NCBI RefSeq assembly: GCF_964204645.1
Contig: NC_134034.1
Location: 496,001-560,000, forward strand
Direction: 5' to 3'
DNA: 64,000 nucleotides
From: Tubulanus polymorphus
Lineage: Eukaryota > Nemertea > Palaeonemertea > Tubulaniformes > Tubulanidae
Shown: positions 23,301-33,818 of the stretch, piece after piece
How the letters are laid out: every line of letters begins with the position of its first letter
Numbering within the stretch: position 1 is the stretch's first letter
Made by a program: the position numbers and the translations under genes
The notes under the pieces: generated by a model
Database searches by the model: none
Told to the model about the DNA's origin: nothing
The model's input: the letters and a program-made list of their open reading frames with translations, nothing else

Positions 23301-25435
23301 ATCGACCCATAAACATTTCTCAAATTCGACGTGAGATGCACAGAAACTGTACATAAACCTTTAATCAAGAGGAGACTAAAAACTTTAACTAAATTGAAAA
23401 TAATCTCAAATTTGATCAAGTTGTTGATACACGTGATACGCGTCACATAAAAAACTGATAGGGATCCTGGTTTAAGCTGGTGCAGCACGTGGGCTTTCAT
23501 AGAACAACTCGTCCTTTCTCTTTTCAGACAGCCAGAAGTTTGAAATTAAAACTGTTGCCTGACTGCGAGGATTTGAGTGGTGGTCGCGCAATCGAGATGC
23601 TAGCGACTAGTGGCAATCCGCGAGCGTACGATATACCGATCGTGTTGGCGCAGGCGCAGAACTGTGATTTCTCATTTTCCGGATTGAAGGCGTCGTATAA
23701 AAGTAAAATCGAGGCCGAGGAGAGGAGACTGAGTATGAACCCCCCCCCCCATACTGTCCATCCCCGATATCATGCATTTAACCTCCAATTCCCCTCGATA
23801 TGCTGCCCGTCGACATGGCCGCCTCCCTTTATATCACTCCCTCGTTCTCAGAACAGGATGCCCGAATATTGGAGGCAGTTTGTTTGAAAAAAAATCTTGT
23901 TTGATCCGTCCTCACCTCCTGTGTGACCCGTCCTCACCTCCTGTGCGACCAGTCCTCACCTCCTGTGTGACTTGTCCTCGCCTCCTGTGTGACCCGTCCT
24001 CACCTCCTGTGTGACCCGTCCTCACCTCCTGTGTGACCCGTCCTCACCTCCTGTGCGACCAGTCCTCACCTCCTGTGTGACTTGTCCTCGCCTCCTGTGT
24101 GACCCGTCCTCACCTCCTGTGTGACCCGTCCTCACCTCCTGTGTGACCCGTCCTCACCTCCTGTGTGACCCGTCCTCACCTCCTGTGCGTCCCGTCCTCA
24201 CCTCCTGTGCGACCCGTCCTCACCCCCTGTGCGACCCGTCCTCACCTCCTGTGTGACCCGTCCTCACCTCCTGTGTGAGCTGTTTCGTGTTAGAGTGGAG
24301 ACAACTTAAAGTTGTTTTGTGGTAAACAAAAGATGCACAATTTCAAAATGTTTGTTCTATTTTTTTCAGATTTAGCTCAACACGAATTGATTACGAATGT
24401 CAGTGACGTGTGCGCGTCGTTTCAATACGCCGTTCTACATCATTTAGCCAAACGCGTCCAGAGGGCGCTGATTTACTGCGAAATGAACGACTACCTTCCA
24501 CAAACCGGCAAACAGTTGGTTCGTTAACAAAACCCCTCGAACATTTCAGCATAGAATAAAAAATCTAAAATTGCGCCATCTATATTTAAATAGTCCGCTC
24601 TCATATTTGAATCCGCCATTTTCTTTTTTGTCGTGATTTTGATTGACAGGTTGTATCGGGAGGCGTGGCCAGTAATATGTTTATTCGTGGAGGTTTGAGT
24701 AAGATGTGTGAGGCGTACGACTGTCAGTTAGTTTGTCCACCTCCGAGTCTCTGTACCGATAATGGAATCATGATAGCTTGGTGAGAGTCCCGTAAAACCC
24801 CTCCCCTCCCCCTCCCATCCCCCTCTCCTCCCCATCTTTCGCAATTCTTCAGTTGCAGCATGATCTAAAATAGGTTTATTTCTGATTCCCGTCAATTTTC
24901 TGCTTTCAGGAATGGAATCGAAAAATTACGTTTGAATCGCGAAAAATACTTGTCTGATGTCGAAATGGTCGAAGTTGAACACAGGTTAGAATATATATAT
25001 AGTAACACCACTCGTCGATAGATGGCGTACGAGATGTTGTTTCAAAAAATTGTTATCGTAATTGTTATCGTAAATGTGTTAGAAATAACTGGCGCATTCT
25101 ATCTCGATAGTGGAATTTGCACGGATAAGATCACTAGTATACCCTGGCAGATGAGAATGAGGTTACGGGGTAGTCGAATGTAGTCTGAGGTATCACAATA
25201 GTTCGCACAAATTCCGCTAGGGGACCGTACGGTGCTGCCACCTGTATAGTTGCGTAAACTGCGGGATGACGCCCAAATTGACATTATAATCTGAGATGGA
25301 ACTTGTTTTAGAATATGTTGACCGTTTTAGCTCACGTTGATTTTGATTTAATTTTCCAGATCTCCGATAGGGGTCGACATCCGACACGATGTGGAATCAT
25401 CGTGTATTAAACTCAAAACCGTCCGCTTGCTGTAG
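18522..25435 (+). CDS. OSGEPL1: mitochondrial tRNA N6-adenosine threonylcarbamoyltransferase (Qri7/OSGEPL1), ten exons
   Basis: It transfers the threonylcarbamoyl group to A37 of ANN-reading mitochondrial tRNAs (t6A). Exons: 18522-18802, 18902-19001, 19242-19336, 19512-19574, 22968-23097, 23528-23732, 24370-24518, 24650-24780, 24910-24984, 25360-25435. Phases match throughout. Signature parts: a basic Arg-rich N-terminus (mitochondrial presequence), [30 protein letters not shown], the metal-binding HHMEAHAL motif, [28 protein letters not shown], and C-terminal VSGGVASN and [10 protein letters not shown], all typical of the Kae1/Qri7/TsaD family. Exon 1 ends at an internal GTATGT; the frame runs on into the intron but loses family similarity. 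Intron 4 (19575-22967) is enlarged by a piggyBac-derived ORF, and intron 6 by a 22-bp array. Candidate AATAAA signals lie near 25467 and 25722. Confidence 0.95.
19975..20040 (+). other. short upstream ORF before the piggyBac-derived ORF
   Basis: AAAATGGCGG gives a strong initiation context and a 21-codon frame ([12 protein letters not shown]...) ending in TGA, 170 bp before the likely start at 20211. If transcribed it would act as a uORF; this is inference from sequence only. Confidence 0.3.
20211..22652 (+). CDS. piggyBac transposase-derived protein, catalytic residues lost, repeat insertion
   Basis: A single uninterrupted 813-codon frame inside OSGEPL1 intron 4. Met at 20211 is preferred over the upstream Met at 20037 because similarity and acidic composition start there. 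Order: Ser/Asp-rich N-terminus with a poly-Ser run (CAG/AGC repeat), DDE_Tnp_1_7 core ([54 protein letters not shown]), a ~195-residue Pro/Glu repeat of about 12-residue EEPVxxPSVV units (21580-22165), the core resuming ([19 protein letters not shown]), then a Cys-rich C-terminal zinc-binding domain ([18 protein letters not shown]). In piggyBac the catalytic aspartates sit in the DE of the first motif, in the CDN of the second and in GVDxxD. Here they read Ser288-Gln289, Asp369 (kept), Tyr664 and Glu667. It is probably not an active transposase; a domesticated gene or a conserved relic are the options. No clear terminal inverted repeats or TTAA pair were found. Confidence 0.88.
23906..24282 (+). 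repeat. 22-bp tandem array in OSGEPL1 intron 6
   Basis: About 17 units of CTCACCTCCTGTGTGACCCG-type sequence with a few GCGACCAGTC variants, including a repeated block of several units. Confidence 0.9.
25085..25285. mobile_element. diverged MITE family D, copy 1
   Basis: It contains ACCGTACGGTGCTGCC and an interior (CCCTGGCAGATGAGAATG, GGTTACGGGGTAGT) that is the diverged reverse complement of the interior of the element at 26047-26229. It lies in the last OSGEPL1 intron. Confidence 0.45.
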
Positions 25436-25879
25436 ACGACACGTGACGTCATAGTTCGGTCATGTCAATAAATCGGGAGCGGGGCTCGGTAACTTCCGTG
25501 TGGAGACTGAAGTCAAAAAGTTGTCTCTAAATCAAATCTTAAGTTGTAAGATTGGCTATAGAACTAAGCTGGTCTTAGGCTTGACTATGAATACAGCCCC
25601 AGGGAATTTACAAACTTCAGTCAAGTAAAAGAAGCCAAAAGCTGTTTTTTGTATAGATTTGCATGCACTACCTGTAGATTGTATTAAAATATAAATTTCT
25701 GTGTATAAATTTCAGAGGAAAAATAAAACAAACTCATTTATATTGAGTAGTTATATTGAGTAGTAGGTGTCATAGTGGGCAGTTTGATGACGTCATAGAA
25801 TGATTCGAGGAGGAAGACATCTTTTCTGGAAGTGTCGATCAAATCACTAGTAAACAATTTGATGATGTCATTCCGATTG

Positions 25880-26575
25880 GTGCTGATGCTGAATAGAGGA
25901 TGTACAGGGGTTCGAACCCATTGATTACTGACACTGATTCTGAGTGGTCCTGAAACTAGATAGAGGGTGTCCTGGGTTCGAACCCAGTAATTACTGATAC
26001 TGATTCAGAGTGGTCCTGAGGCAGATTAGAGGATGCACAGTGGCGTCCCGGCCGTACGGTGCTGCCGCTATGCTCATCGTAAGCGGGTTTTTCATACACT
26101 ATTGTAAATCTACTCTGGCAATCGACGTGCTCTCCAGTAATACTCCGTAACCCTTGCTTGCCAGAGTTGACATACGTTAGTGTATGAAAATCCCGCTAAC
26201 AATGAGCATAGCGGCAGCACCGTACGGTAAAATGTTGATATCTTAACAAAAGTAATTACTGGCACTTATTCACAGTGGTCCTGATGCTGAATAGAGGATG
26301 TACAGGGGTGTCCCGGGTTCTAACCCGGTCTATTGGTACTGATTCTGAGTGTTCCTGATGCTGGATAGAGGATGGAAAGGGTTGTCCCGGGTAAAAAACC
26401 CAGTAATTATTGGCACTTATTCTGAGTTGTCCTGATGCTGAATAGAGGATGTACAGGGTTGTCCCGGGTTCGAATCCAGTAATTACTGATACTGATTCAG
26501 AGTGGTCCTGATGCTGTATAGAGGATGTACAGGGATGTTCCGGGTTCGAACCAGGATAGATACTGAGATATCGGG
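25880..26575 (+). repeat. ~76-bp tandem array of tRNA-like units
   Basis: Seven or so units of CTGATGCTGAATAGAGGATG, TACAGGGTTGTCCCG, GGGTTCGAACCCAG and TAATTACTGATACTGATTC. The GGTTCGAACCC part matches a tRNA B box and GCTGGATAGAGGATG is A-box-like, so the unit looks tRNA-derived. A MITE interrupts the array. Confidence 0.65.
26047..26229. mobile_element. MITE family D, copy 2, inserted in the tRNA-like array
   Basis: Terminal inverted repeats CCGTACGGTGCTGCCGCTAT followed by GCTCATCGTAAGCGGG on the left and the reverse complement on the right, about 55 bp per arm and about 180 bp in total. It is flanked on both sides by the array, so it inserted after the array formed. Confidence 0.75.
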
Positions 26576-26875
26576 AGTTGACAGTAAATCCAGTTATTTC
26601 TAAGGATAAACGATATATATGTATGTATATATAAGTCAGACTACAAGCATACATGTTGTTGACTGTTGTTTTCGATAATGTCGAATTAATTGGATAATGA
26701 TAATAGAAATGGAAGTGTTTTCGCTGTTTGCTGGGAAACTGATTATTATCAGCTCAATAAAAGCATCATAAAACAATAACCAGTAGGTTTTAGACGGATA
26801 TCAATAACCAGTAGGTTTAAGACGGATATCACACGGAACTCGAGACAGAGTTTAGTACGCAGACGCCACCTGAAG

Positions 26876-27976
26876 ATGCAGTTGTTTTCTCTGAAGATTT
26901 TCCTGTTTTGTACATTTACCGGTAAGAATCAGTGGGTCCTCGCTGCGCAGTAGAGAGACACCTGGTGGTCGTTTCACGAGATGACTTGCGAAGTTCAATT
27001 GCGCCTGATGAAACTTCTCTTAAGGAGCTAGGGTTTCTTTTCATCTCTGTGAAGCGCCCCCTGGACTGATGAATTCCTCTGTATTTTACGTGTTTTAGAT
27101 ATCACGACCGGTTTACAATGTCATCACTGCGGCTACTACACCAGACTGCCGGAAGAGTTGGCTCATCTGTGGCATCTGAATCCGGTAACTGCCGACTGTC
27201 TGACTCCTCATCAGCACTATATGAGGCCGTGTTTTGCTGGTTTTCGCTGCGCGGTGAGTCACTTGTAAAAAGGAGAATTCTAAAAAACCGGGCCCGGGGT
27301 TGGGGCCGGGGTCCAACGAAAGGCGTTACGCGGATAAAGCAGCCATGTCAATTAGTCCCCTATCAGTTGAGGTTCCGCGTGGTTCCGCCCTCGGGTTTTA
27401 GATATTTTTGAGTGTCAAACAGGTTTCAATAATCTCTGTCCATGACGAAAAGGGCCACTTCAATCGGAAGGTTACCCCTAAATCCACCCCTGGAATTTGA
27501 AACAACTTTGGAAAAGTAATTTGTTTAGGCTCTGATATTTTGACAAAATACACCGTGATATCGGCTTGATTCAAAATGGCCGCTACATGTCGTCTGCTTT
27601 TTCAAAATGATTGTATATTGTTCCGGCTTAAATTTAATATACACATAATTGTCACATTTTGTTCATGTGTTTTTTGCACCAGGAAGCGGCGACTAGTTGG
27701 CGCGATGCCAAAATGTATGAACGATGGTGCGTGCCACCTGTCGGCTGTATGAGTGAAGCTCGATTGCAGACGCTTATAACGAGCAGATTCGACAGCGAGT
27801 TGAGAGTAGAAAGATACCGCTGTTGCGACGAGAACGGCTGCAATAACAACACTATGGACAACGTATTTCATCCGTATTTGGAAAAATCGAAAATAATCCC
27901 GAAAATCGTCTCGGCTATGACGTCACACGGTGATGGGGAATCCCCGTTCCATAAACTATTCGACAAAACAACATGA
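26876..27976 (+). CDS. secreted LU (Ly6/uPAR, three-finger) domain protein
   Basis: Exons 26876-26921, 27099-27253, 27683-27976, phases consistent (phase 1 then 0). The first exon is a signal peptide (MQLFSLKIFLFCTFTG). The mature part carries ten cysteines in LU order, starting LQCHHCGYY and closing with RYRCCDENGCN, the CC-x4-CN end that marks the fold. After the domain come about 40 residues (MDNVFHPYLEKSKIIPK...) without a strongly hydrophobic tail, so a GPI anchor is not evident and a secreted form is more likely. LU proteins are receptors, modulators or ligands; nothing here indicates a venom role. Exon 1 as N-terminus is well supported by the signal peptide. Function of this member is unknown. 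Confidence 0.85.
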
Positions 27977-28298
27977 TTTACATACCGCTCAAAAATCATT
28001 TATTTCCAAATTACATGAATATATATTTGAATTGAAAAAATTTGTTTTGAATTTTGTTTTAAATTTTCATCGTTTCTTTCTACGCGAGTCAGCGCAAAAC
28101 CCGTTGTTTAAAACTTAAGACCGATCCCGACACCGAATTTCAAAAATACGCAGGGCCAACTCTTAAAATCGACTTTTAGATTCTTCATTTCATTATCTTA
28201 GAAATCGATTACTGGTTGAAACTAGCGCGAGCCCCGCCGTGTTTAAAGCCTAAATACCGGTCTGTGGACTTGCACTGGTGCTGGGTAATCAATTTCTA

Positions 28299-28664
28299 TT
28301 ATGGTTTGTAACAATCTGGGCGCTTACAAGCCACCGCCCCAGCGTTACCGGGTCCTCCTTTATCAACGCAGTGAAACTGACAATCAATTCTGTCATTGGT
28401 GCTATTGCAGGCGCCTTTACATCTCTCATAGCACGCGATTTTCAGTGACACGTAATCAGAATGACCGGGGATTTCTCTAACTTTAAATTGGTTAGGTATC
28501 CTCGCATTAACGCACAGACTTTCACAAAGATGCATATTTTTGAAACATTGGTTTTTCTTACGCCCGTAATCACATTTCGTTTTGCAGATTTCCTCCGCAG
28601 ATTTCGCTGAAACGACGACTACGATCGAGCAGGCGATCACCAAGAACACGTGACTTTTAAACAT
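28299..28664 (-). CDS. small secreted cysteine-rich protein
   Basis: A single-exon 121-codon frame. Signal peptide MFKSHVFLVIACSIVVVVSA is followed by a mature region with 12 cysteines (ICKTKCDYG, LCESLC, ACYERCKGAC, DCQFHC, ACKRPDCYKP), a pattern for six disulfides. I do not recognise the family. It is on the opposite strand, about 320 bp beyond the LU-domain gene. No neighbouring exon was needed to complete it. Candidate roles (extracellular or mucus matrix, defence) are guesses. Confidence 0.7.
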   Translation of the reverse strand: MFKSHVFLVIACSIVVVVSAKSAEEICKTKCDYGRKKNQCFKNMHLCESLCVNARIPNQFKVREIPGHSDYVSLKIACYERCKGACNSTNDRIDCQFHCVDKGGPGNAGAVACKRPDCYKP

Positions 28665-28754
28665 ATCGCCGCGGATTTTCTGGTGAAAAAGAATGAATAG
28701 ATTGTCATAAAATTAAGTTAATTCCGTCTAGTTAAACCATGTAATCGTCCATGG

Positions 28755-28925
28755 AACCAGCTTCAGAATTGGGGAACTGTGGGACTGGGCCCATGTGGAA
28801 CTGGATCCAGAACTGTGGGACTGGGCCCATGTGGAACTGGATCCAGAACTGTGGAACTAGGTCCAGAACTATGGAGCTGGGTGGCTGTGGAACTGGCTCC
28901 AGAACTGTGGAACTGGATCGAGTCG
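28755..28925 (+). repeat. GTGGAACTGG satellite, short block
   Basis: About seven units of a 22-bp GAACTGTGGGACTGGGCCCA / GTGGAACTGGATCCA type. Open frames on both strands are artefacts. Confidence 0.85.
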
Positions 28926-29439
28926 ATTGCCCGGTGCCAGTTCACTAATTATGCCACGTTGTAATTTTAAGTACTGCCCTCAGTGTTTAGATAAATTGCA
29001 TTTAGAAAACAAAACATAATTTGTCCTCTCTGAATTGTCCCCTTCATAGCGACAAATAGATCCATTAAAACAGTACTTACTAAAAGATCGTTGTTTCAAA
29101 TTGAAGTAGATTTCACCACAGATATAGTAGCAGCAGTAGCAGCAGCAGCAGCAGCACAAACTGTAACACAGGATGCGATGTATGAAATCTGTGATCAACC
29201 GGCGCTTATATTCCGATCGACGGTTCACAACAGGTGCTGTAACTTCCTATCAAGCACCTCTCTTCAGGCTCTGATGTCAATTCGAAACCATCAAAGCAAA
29301 TGATGAGCGCCTTTTCACCGAGATATATTTCACCTGTTCATTAACAATATATTGTAAAATAATTATGATATATTGTGTGGGGCCTGGTAATTAGGAGGAT
29401 CTTTGACAATAACTACCGTAAAAAACACTTCCAGGAATA

Positions 29440-29545
29440 GCCTATAACTGGGCCACAACCCTAAACCTAGCTGGACGCGAACCGGGCGACTCCAACACGC
29501 CAATCGGACACACTAACCACTAGACCATACTAGGCCACTGTACTG
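29440..29545 (-). mobile_element. tRNA-derived SINE-like element
   Basis: The minus strand reads TGGTCTAGTGGTTAG (box A-like), a spacer, then GGTTCGCGTCC (box B) and CTAGGTTTAGGGTTG. Head and tail match the elements at 49587 (plus) and 7226-7395. Confidence 0.6.
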
Positions 29546-29863
29546 TTGTGGTTAAGTCAGTCTGGTAAAGTGCAATAACTCAGTGACCAATTACGGCGTG
29601 AGATGATTGGATATTTCTACAAACAATCGAATACCCTCTTTTATTCGGAGATTCAGGAGATGTATAATTCCCATAAATCAGGGTGCGATCTAAGTAAGCA
29701 CTTGTCCGATTGCCCGGGTCAAACATATCATTATTAGGGGCAAGTAGGATCAATTATAACTCAGCGTCCCTCTGACACTGAATCATATTTCGAGATGAAA
29801 TAAAACAAGGTACATTTTTTTCTGAAAATGTTTTTAACAAGAAAAAAATAAATTGATGTCGAT

Positions 29864-30018
29864 CACAGGGGCTCGTCCACGATAGCTGGGGGTCCAAAAT
29901 CAAAGATTTGACCCAGTATCCTAGGTACCACCTATAAACTCTTTTCTTATAGGTGGTACCTAGGATACTGGGTCAAATCTCGATTTTGGACCCCCAGCTA
30001 TCGTGACGAGCCCCTGTG
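29864..30018. mobile_element. 155-bp hAT-like MITE with 8-bp target duplication
   Basis: Nearly perfect ~73-bp arms: it starts CACAGGGGCTCGT and ends ACGAGCCCCTGTG, with a loop of about 8 bp (ACTCTTTT). It is flanked on both sides by the 8-bp direct repeat ATGTCGAT (29856-29863 and 30019-30026). The 8-bp duplication and CAGGG-type end point to the hAT superfamily. Confidence 0.85.
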
Positions 30019-30630
30019 ATGTCGATTGCAGTTTTCGGAACGCTTCAGTCGTGTTGATTCAGCGTTTTAGAGACTCTGGAGTCAAACTCGTCACGCTGTT
30101 TCTAGTTTCTGAAGAATACCCCCGGGCGGCGTACAAATCTCTCGGCGATATATTTCTAATTTCTGGAGAATCTGATTGACGTGACGCAATAATAATATCC
30201 CAAAATTCCACTTGAAAAGGTATCAAAACAGATTAATTTTGTCATAGGTTTTTTAATTGGTGTTTATTCATGCCGGTGCAGTCCTCAATTCGGCGGAATA
30301 TCGGCGCAGAAAATGTCTGAAACAACTGCGACGACCTTGAATTGTCCTCAAAAATCGAGCAGAAAAAATTGTGTTTACATCAACCAGACTTGGAGAATTG
30401 TTTAGTCTGTGTTTACTCCGTCCACTTGAATTCGTTATTCAAACTCTTTAAGTCAGTTTTAATTGAAAAGAGGAGGCTTGAAATTAGCCGGGTTTAATTA
30501 AGGGTTGAATTGCAATGGTCAACGACCTTGGAAGAGGAGCCAAAGGGTTAACAAAAAAGAAGACAAAGTAATTTTCATCAAAAATTCATTTTCAGTGACT
30601 CTCTTGAATTTGGATCAAACAATCCAGCAT

Positions 30631-33600
30631 GGCTGCCGCTTCACGAGTAAGATTCAATCGATTATTTTAATATCGTAATTTTTTTCGCTGGTCCATTTAG
30701 ACACTCGACCATCTTGAATGTCGCTATCGTTATGGGATTCCTGAACACGGGAGCTTGTAGGCCTATCAGAGTTGTAGGTACTGTGGGTAAAAATGATAAT
30801 CTGTTTAAATCCAGTGTTTAATTTAGACACAGGATTAATAACTACAACTCTGATATGAGCCCCTGTAGACCTGAGCAGAGATCCAAGATGGTCGATTTCT
30901 TGATGTCGAAATAAACTGATATGTATTTGCGTTTGTTTTTAGTTCACATGCCAGAGGCGGATCTGTGGATACATGCCGAGCGTACGCGCGGTCGTACGTC
31001 ACTTCCGAGCGTTCAGTTCCTACGACGAACGAATCCCCGAATCACGAGCCGTCGACGTCGACACCGAACAACACAATGGTAGTCATCGTCGCCGCGGTTA
31101 CGTTTTATTACGTCAAGGTCAAGGTCGAAACTACGTAGAAATGATAGCGCGTTCTGCGTGGAAGCATGAGTTTTGAAATTCTGTGCTTCGAACTGCTTTG
31201 TTCACGTACCGTAGACCTCTCCTTGTTTCTCTTTCAATGGGTTTCAGTTCATTTCATTGTTTGAAAAAATCGGCTAAATTTCGAGTTTTTAACCTGTTTT
31301 AGTAGCAGCACTGTTTGAATTGACTAGTTTTAGTAGTATTGTTTAGGGGAGGGGACGGAGGGTGGCTCCTGCATATTTCAACTACAGTAAAACACTTCTC
31401 ACTCGGACTAACTGGTACCAACACGGTACAAGGTAAGGGAAGGTCTTGAGTTTAAAAATTGGAAAATATTGTTAAGAAGTCAAAAAAATTGATTTCGTTT
31501 TTATCGCAATCAGTCAAAATTTCGGGTTGTCTATGTCTGAGTGAGACGATGTTTTCTGTATTACTTCTTTTGCTGCTATTTTTGCTTTACTAAACAATAC
31601 ATAGCATTATTAGTATTCAAGCGTTGTATGAAGCTGAGGCTGCAGTTAACTGATGGTTAATTATATTCCATGATCAATGATGGTATTTATTTACAAGTTA
31701 ACTGAAACCATTGTTTGTGAATATTAATTTATGAATATTTGTCTATTACCGATAGATTCTGAGACGGTTTGGCCGGACAAAACGCTTGGTCCGTTCGGGC
31801 CTCAGGACAGACGGTTTCCGTTACCGGGGCTGGTCGGTACGAGCTCGCAATTAGAGACCGCCGGGAAACTGAGTACAAACAGCGTGAAACCTCTGCCCGA
31901 TATTCTCACCGAGGAGCTGCCCGCTGAGAGACACGCTAAAGTCTACGATCAGTTCATACAAACAGTTAGAGAGGTATCTATCCCCCTATGACTTCATCGA
32001 ATTTCCTGTCAGAACTAATAGAAAAGATGGCTGCCCTAATGACATCATGAAATCATCTACTAGTGATTTGATCTATAGACCCTTTTAGAAAAGATATCTG
32101 CTTATATAAATCCTCCTATGACATCATCAAATTGTCTACAACTGATTCAATCTATAGACACTTCTAGAAAAGATGTCTGCCTCCATGAATCCCCCTATGA
32201 CATCATCAATTTGTCTACTAGTGATGTGATCTATAGACACTTCTAGAAAAGATGTCTGCCTCCAAAATCCCCCTATGACATCATTGATGTATGTGTATTT
32301 GTTTGTATGTAGGCTGAAGAAATGGAACAGATATTAACTGAACCATCAATGTCTGATGTGATGGAGTGCGTTGTGCAAGACTGTCCTAAACTACTCAAAA
32401 AAGGTAATTCAAATTCAAACTACGCGAACAGTGTGGATCTGGCCGGTACCCAGCACTCAGTTCCACAGTTGTCAGAATTTAGAATCAATTAATTTAAGCT
32501 CTAGTGAGTTTTAAACTGATCCTTTCAACTGTGGAATTGTGGAATAAGGTTTTGTGCTGCAACTATCAGTTAGATTTGACTGCATCGTCGAACCAAACCT
32601 CCCTCTTTTCCCACCCTCTCTCCCATCATTTTCTCCCAATCTCTCCAGGCTTTCCCACATTCTCTCTGCACCCTCTCCCCTCCCCCTCTCTTCCCCTCTC
32701 TCCCCTCCCTCTCTGCCCCTCCCTCCCTCACTCTCCCCTCCCTCTCCTCTCATTCTCTTCTCAAATGTTGTTAATTCTGAATGTTGTAATTGATTTCAGA
32801 TTTTGCTGATTTATTTCCCGATCGAGATATAACCAGCCGACCGTTGACTGTAATTACGATCAGTCAGAAATCAGAGAACGATATGTCTGCTTGGAACGAA
32901 GACATCGAAATGGAGAGAGAGGAACTACTATCTACTGTAAGTAAAACACTCGTCCTACCTTCGAAATTCCAACATGATATTTGGCAGTAATGAAGAAGTC
33001 AATTTGTCGGTGTATGATACAGTAGTTACCTGTACTGTGTAATGTTTGTTTTTCCGATTTTGTTTATTTAGTTTATAACTGGAGCCAATGATATTTGTGC
33101 GGCATTAAATGAAGCTGGTTATTGGGCTGATTTTATAGACCCCTCGTCCGGTACCCCGGTAAGTCAATCTTATACTGTTTAAACCACCAGGTGGTGCCTG
33201 TTAGGTACTCACTCGCCACAAGTGGAATCCTCTATTGCCGCAGTAGTTGATGTCCTACCGCACACTAGTGACACCTGGTGGATCCTCACTTGCCACAAGT
33301 GGAATCCTTTATTGCTGCAGTAGTTACCGTCCTGCACAGTAGCGACACCTGGTGGATCCTCACTTGCCACAAGTGGAATCCTCTATTGACGCAGTAGTTG
33401 ATGTTCTACTGCACAGTAGCGACACCTGGTGGATCCTCACTTGCCACATGTGGAATCCTCTACTGTTGCAGTAGTTGATGTCCTACTGTACACTAGTGAC
33501 ACCTAGTGGATCCTCACTCGCCACAAGTGGAATCCTCTACTGTTGCAGTAGTTGATGTCCTACTGCACACTAGCGACACCTAGTGAATGAATATTTGTTT

Positions 33601-33818
33601 GTATTTTATAGTTTCTCGGAGCTCACACTAACGCGACGTTTTTCGAAACGGACGAACGCTATCGTAATTTCGGATTCGAGATCGAGGATTTAGGCTGCTG
33701 TAAAGTGATACGTCATCGACTGTGGGGAACGAACTCTTACGTCGGTTGTATCTTCACCGATGCTCCCATTGAACACCCAGCCATGCAGCAAATACAGAAC
33801 AAGAAAAACTGGGATTAG
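30631..33818 (+). CDS. MMADHC: cobalamin trafficking protein CblD (MMADHC)
   Basis: It partners MMACHC and directs cobalamin to cytosolic methionine synthase or mitochondrial methylmalonyl-CoA mutase. Exons: 30631-30648, 30943-31078, 31756-31973, 32313-32403, 32800-32936, 33072-33158, 33612-33818; all phases agree. The N-terminus (MAAASR + [20 protein letters not shown]) is basic, fitting a mitochondrial leader. Family landmarks: [114 protein letters not shown]. The CC pair in the DLGCCK motif, which contains a functionally important cysteine in the human protein, is kept. The short first exon is the least certain part. Introns 3 and 6 are filled by satellites. AATAAA near 34118. Confidence 0.95.
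31975..32290 (+). repeat. ATGACATCATC satellite filling MMADHC intron 3
   Basis: About four ~80-bp units (TCTAGAAAAGATGTCTGCCT, CCCCCTATGACATCATCAAA, GATCTATAGACACTT). The first unit begins about 5 bp after the GT donor and the last ends about 25 bp before the acceptor. Confidence 0.9.
32590..32765 (+). repeat. pyrimidine-rich low-complexity tract
   Basis: CTCTCCCCTCCC-type sequence in MMADHC intron 4 ahead of the exon at 32800. Open frames in it are artefacts. Confidence 0.8.
33180..33595 (+). repeat. ~78-bp satellite filling MMADHC intron 6
   Basis: Five to six units of GACACCTGGTGGATCCTCAC, TTGCCACAAGTGGAATCC, TCTATTGCCGCAGTAGTTG and ATGTCCTACTGCACACTAG occupy nearly all of 33159-33611. 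Confidence 0.9.

Larger units (their letters stand above)
25436..26875. other. intergenic region: satellite unit, tRNA-like array, MITE
   Basis: It holds the OSGEPL1 3' end, one ATGACATCATC-family unit in reverse orientation (25775-25870), the tRNA-like tandem array, and a MITE inside that array. An ACGGATATC-containing duplicate is at 26775-26835. No coding exon seen. Confidence 0.6.

Noticed and set aside
26876-27976. Three-finger toxin
   Set aside because: The LU fold is shared by many receptors and regulators; nothing in the sequence or context indicates a venom component.
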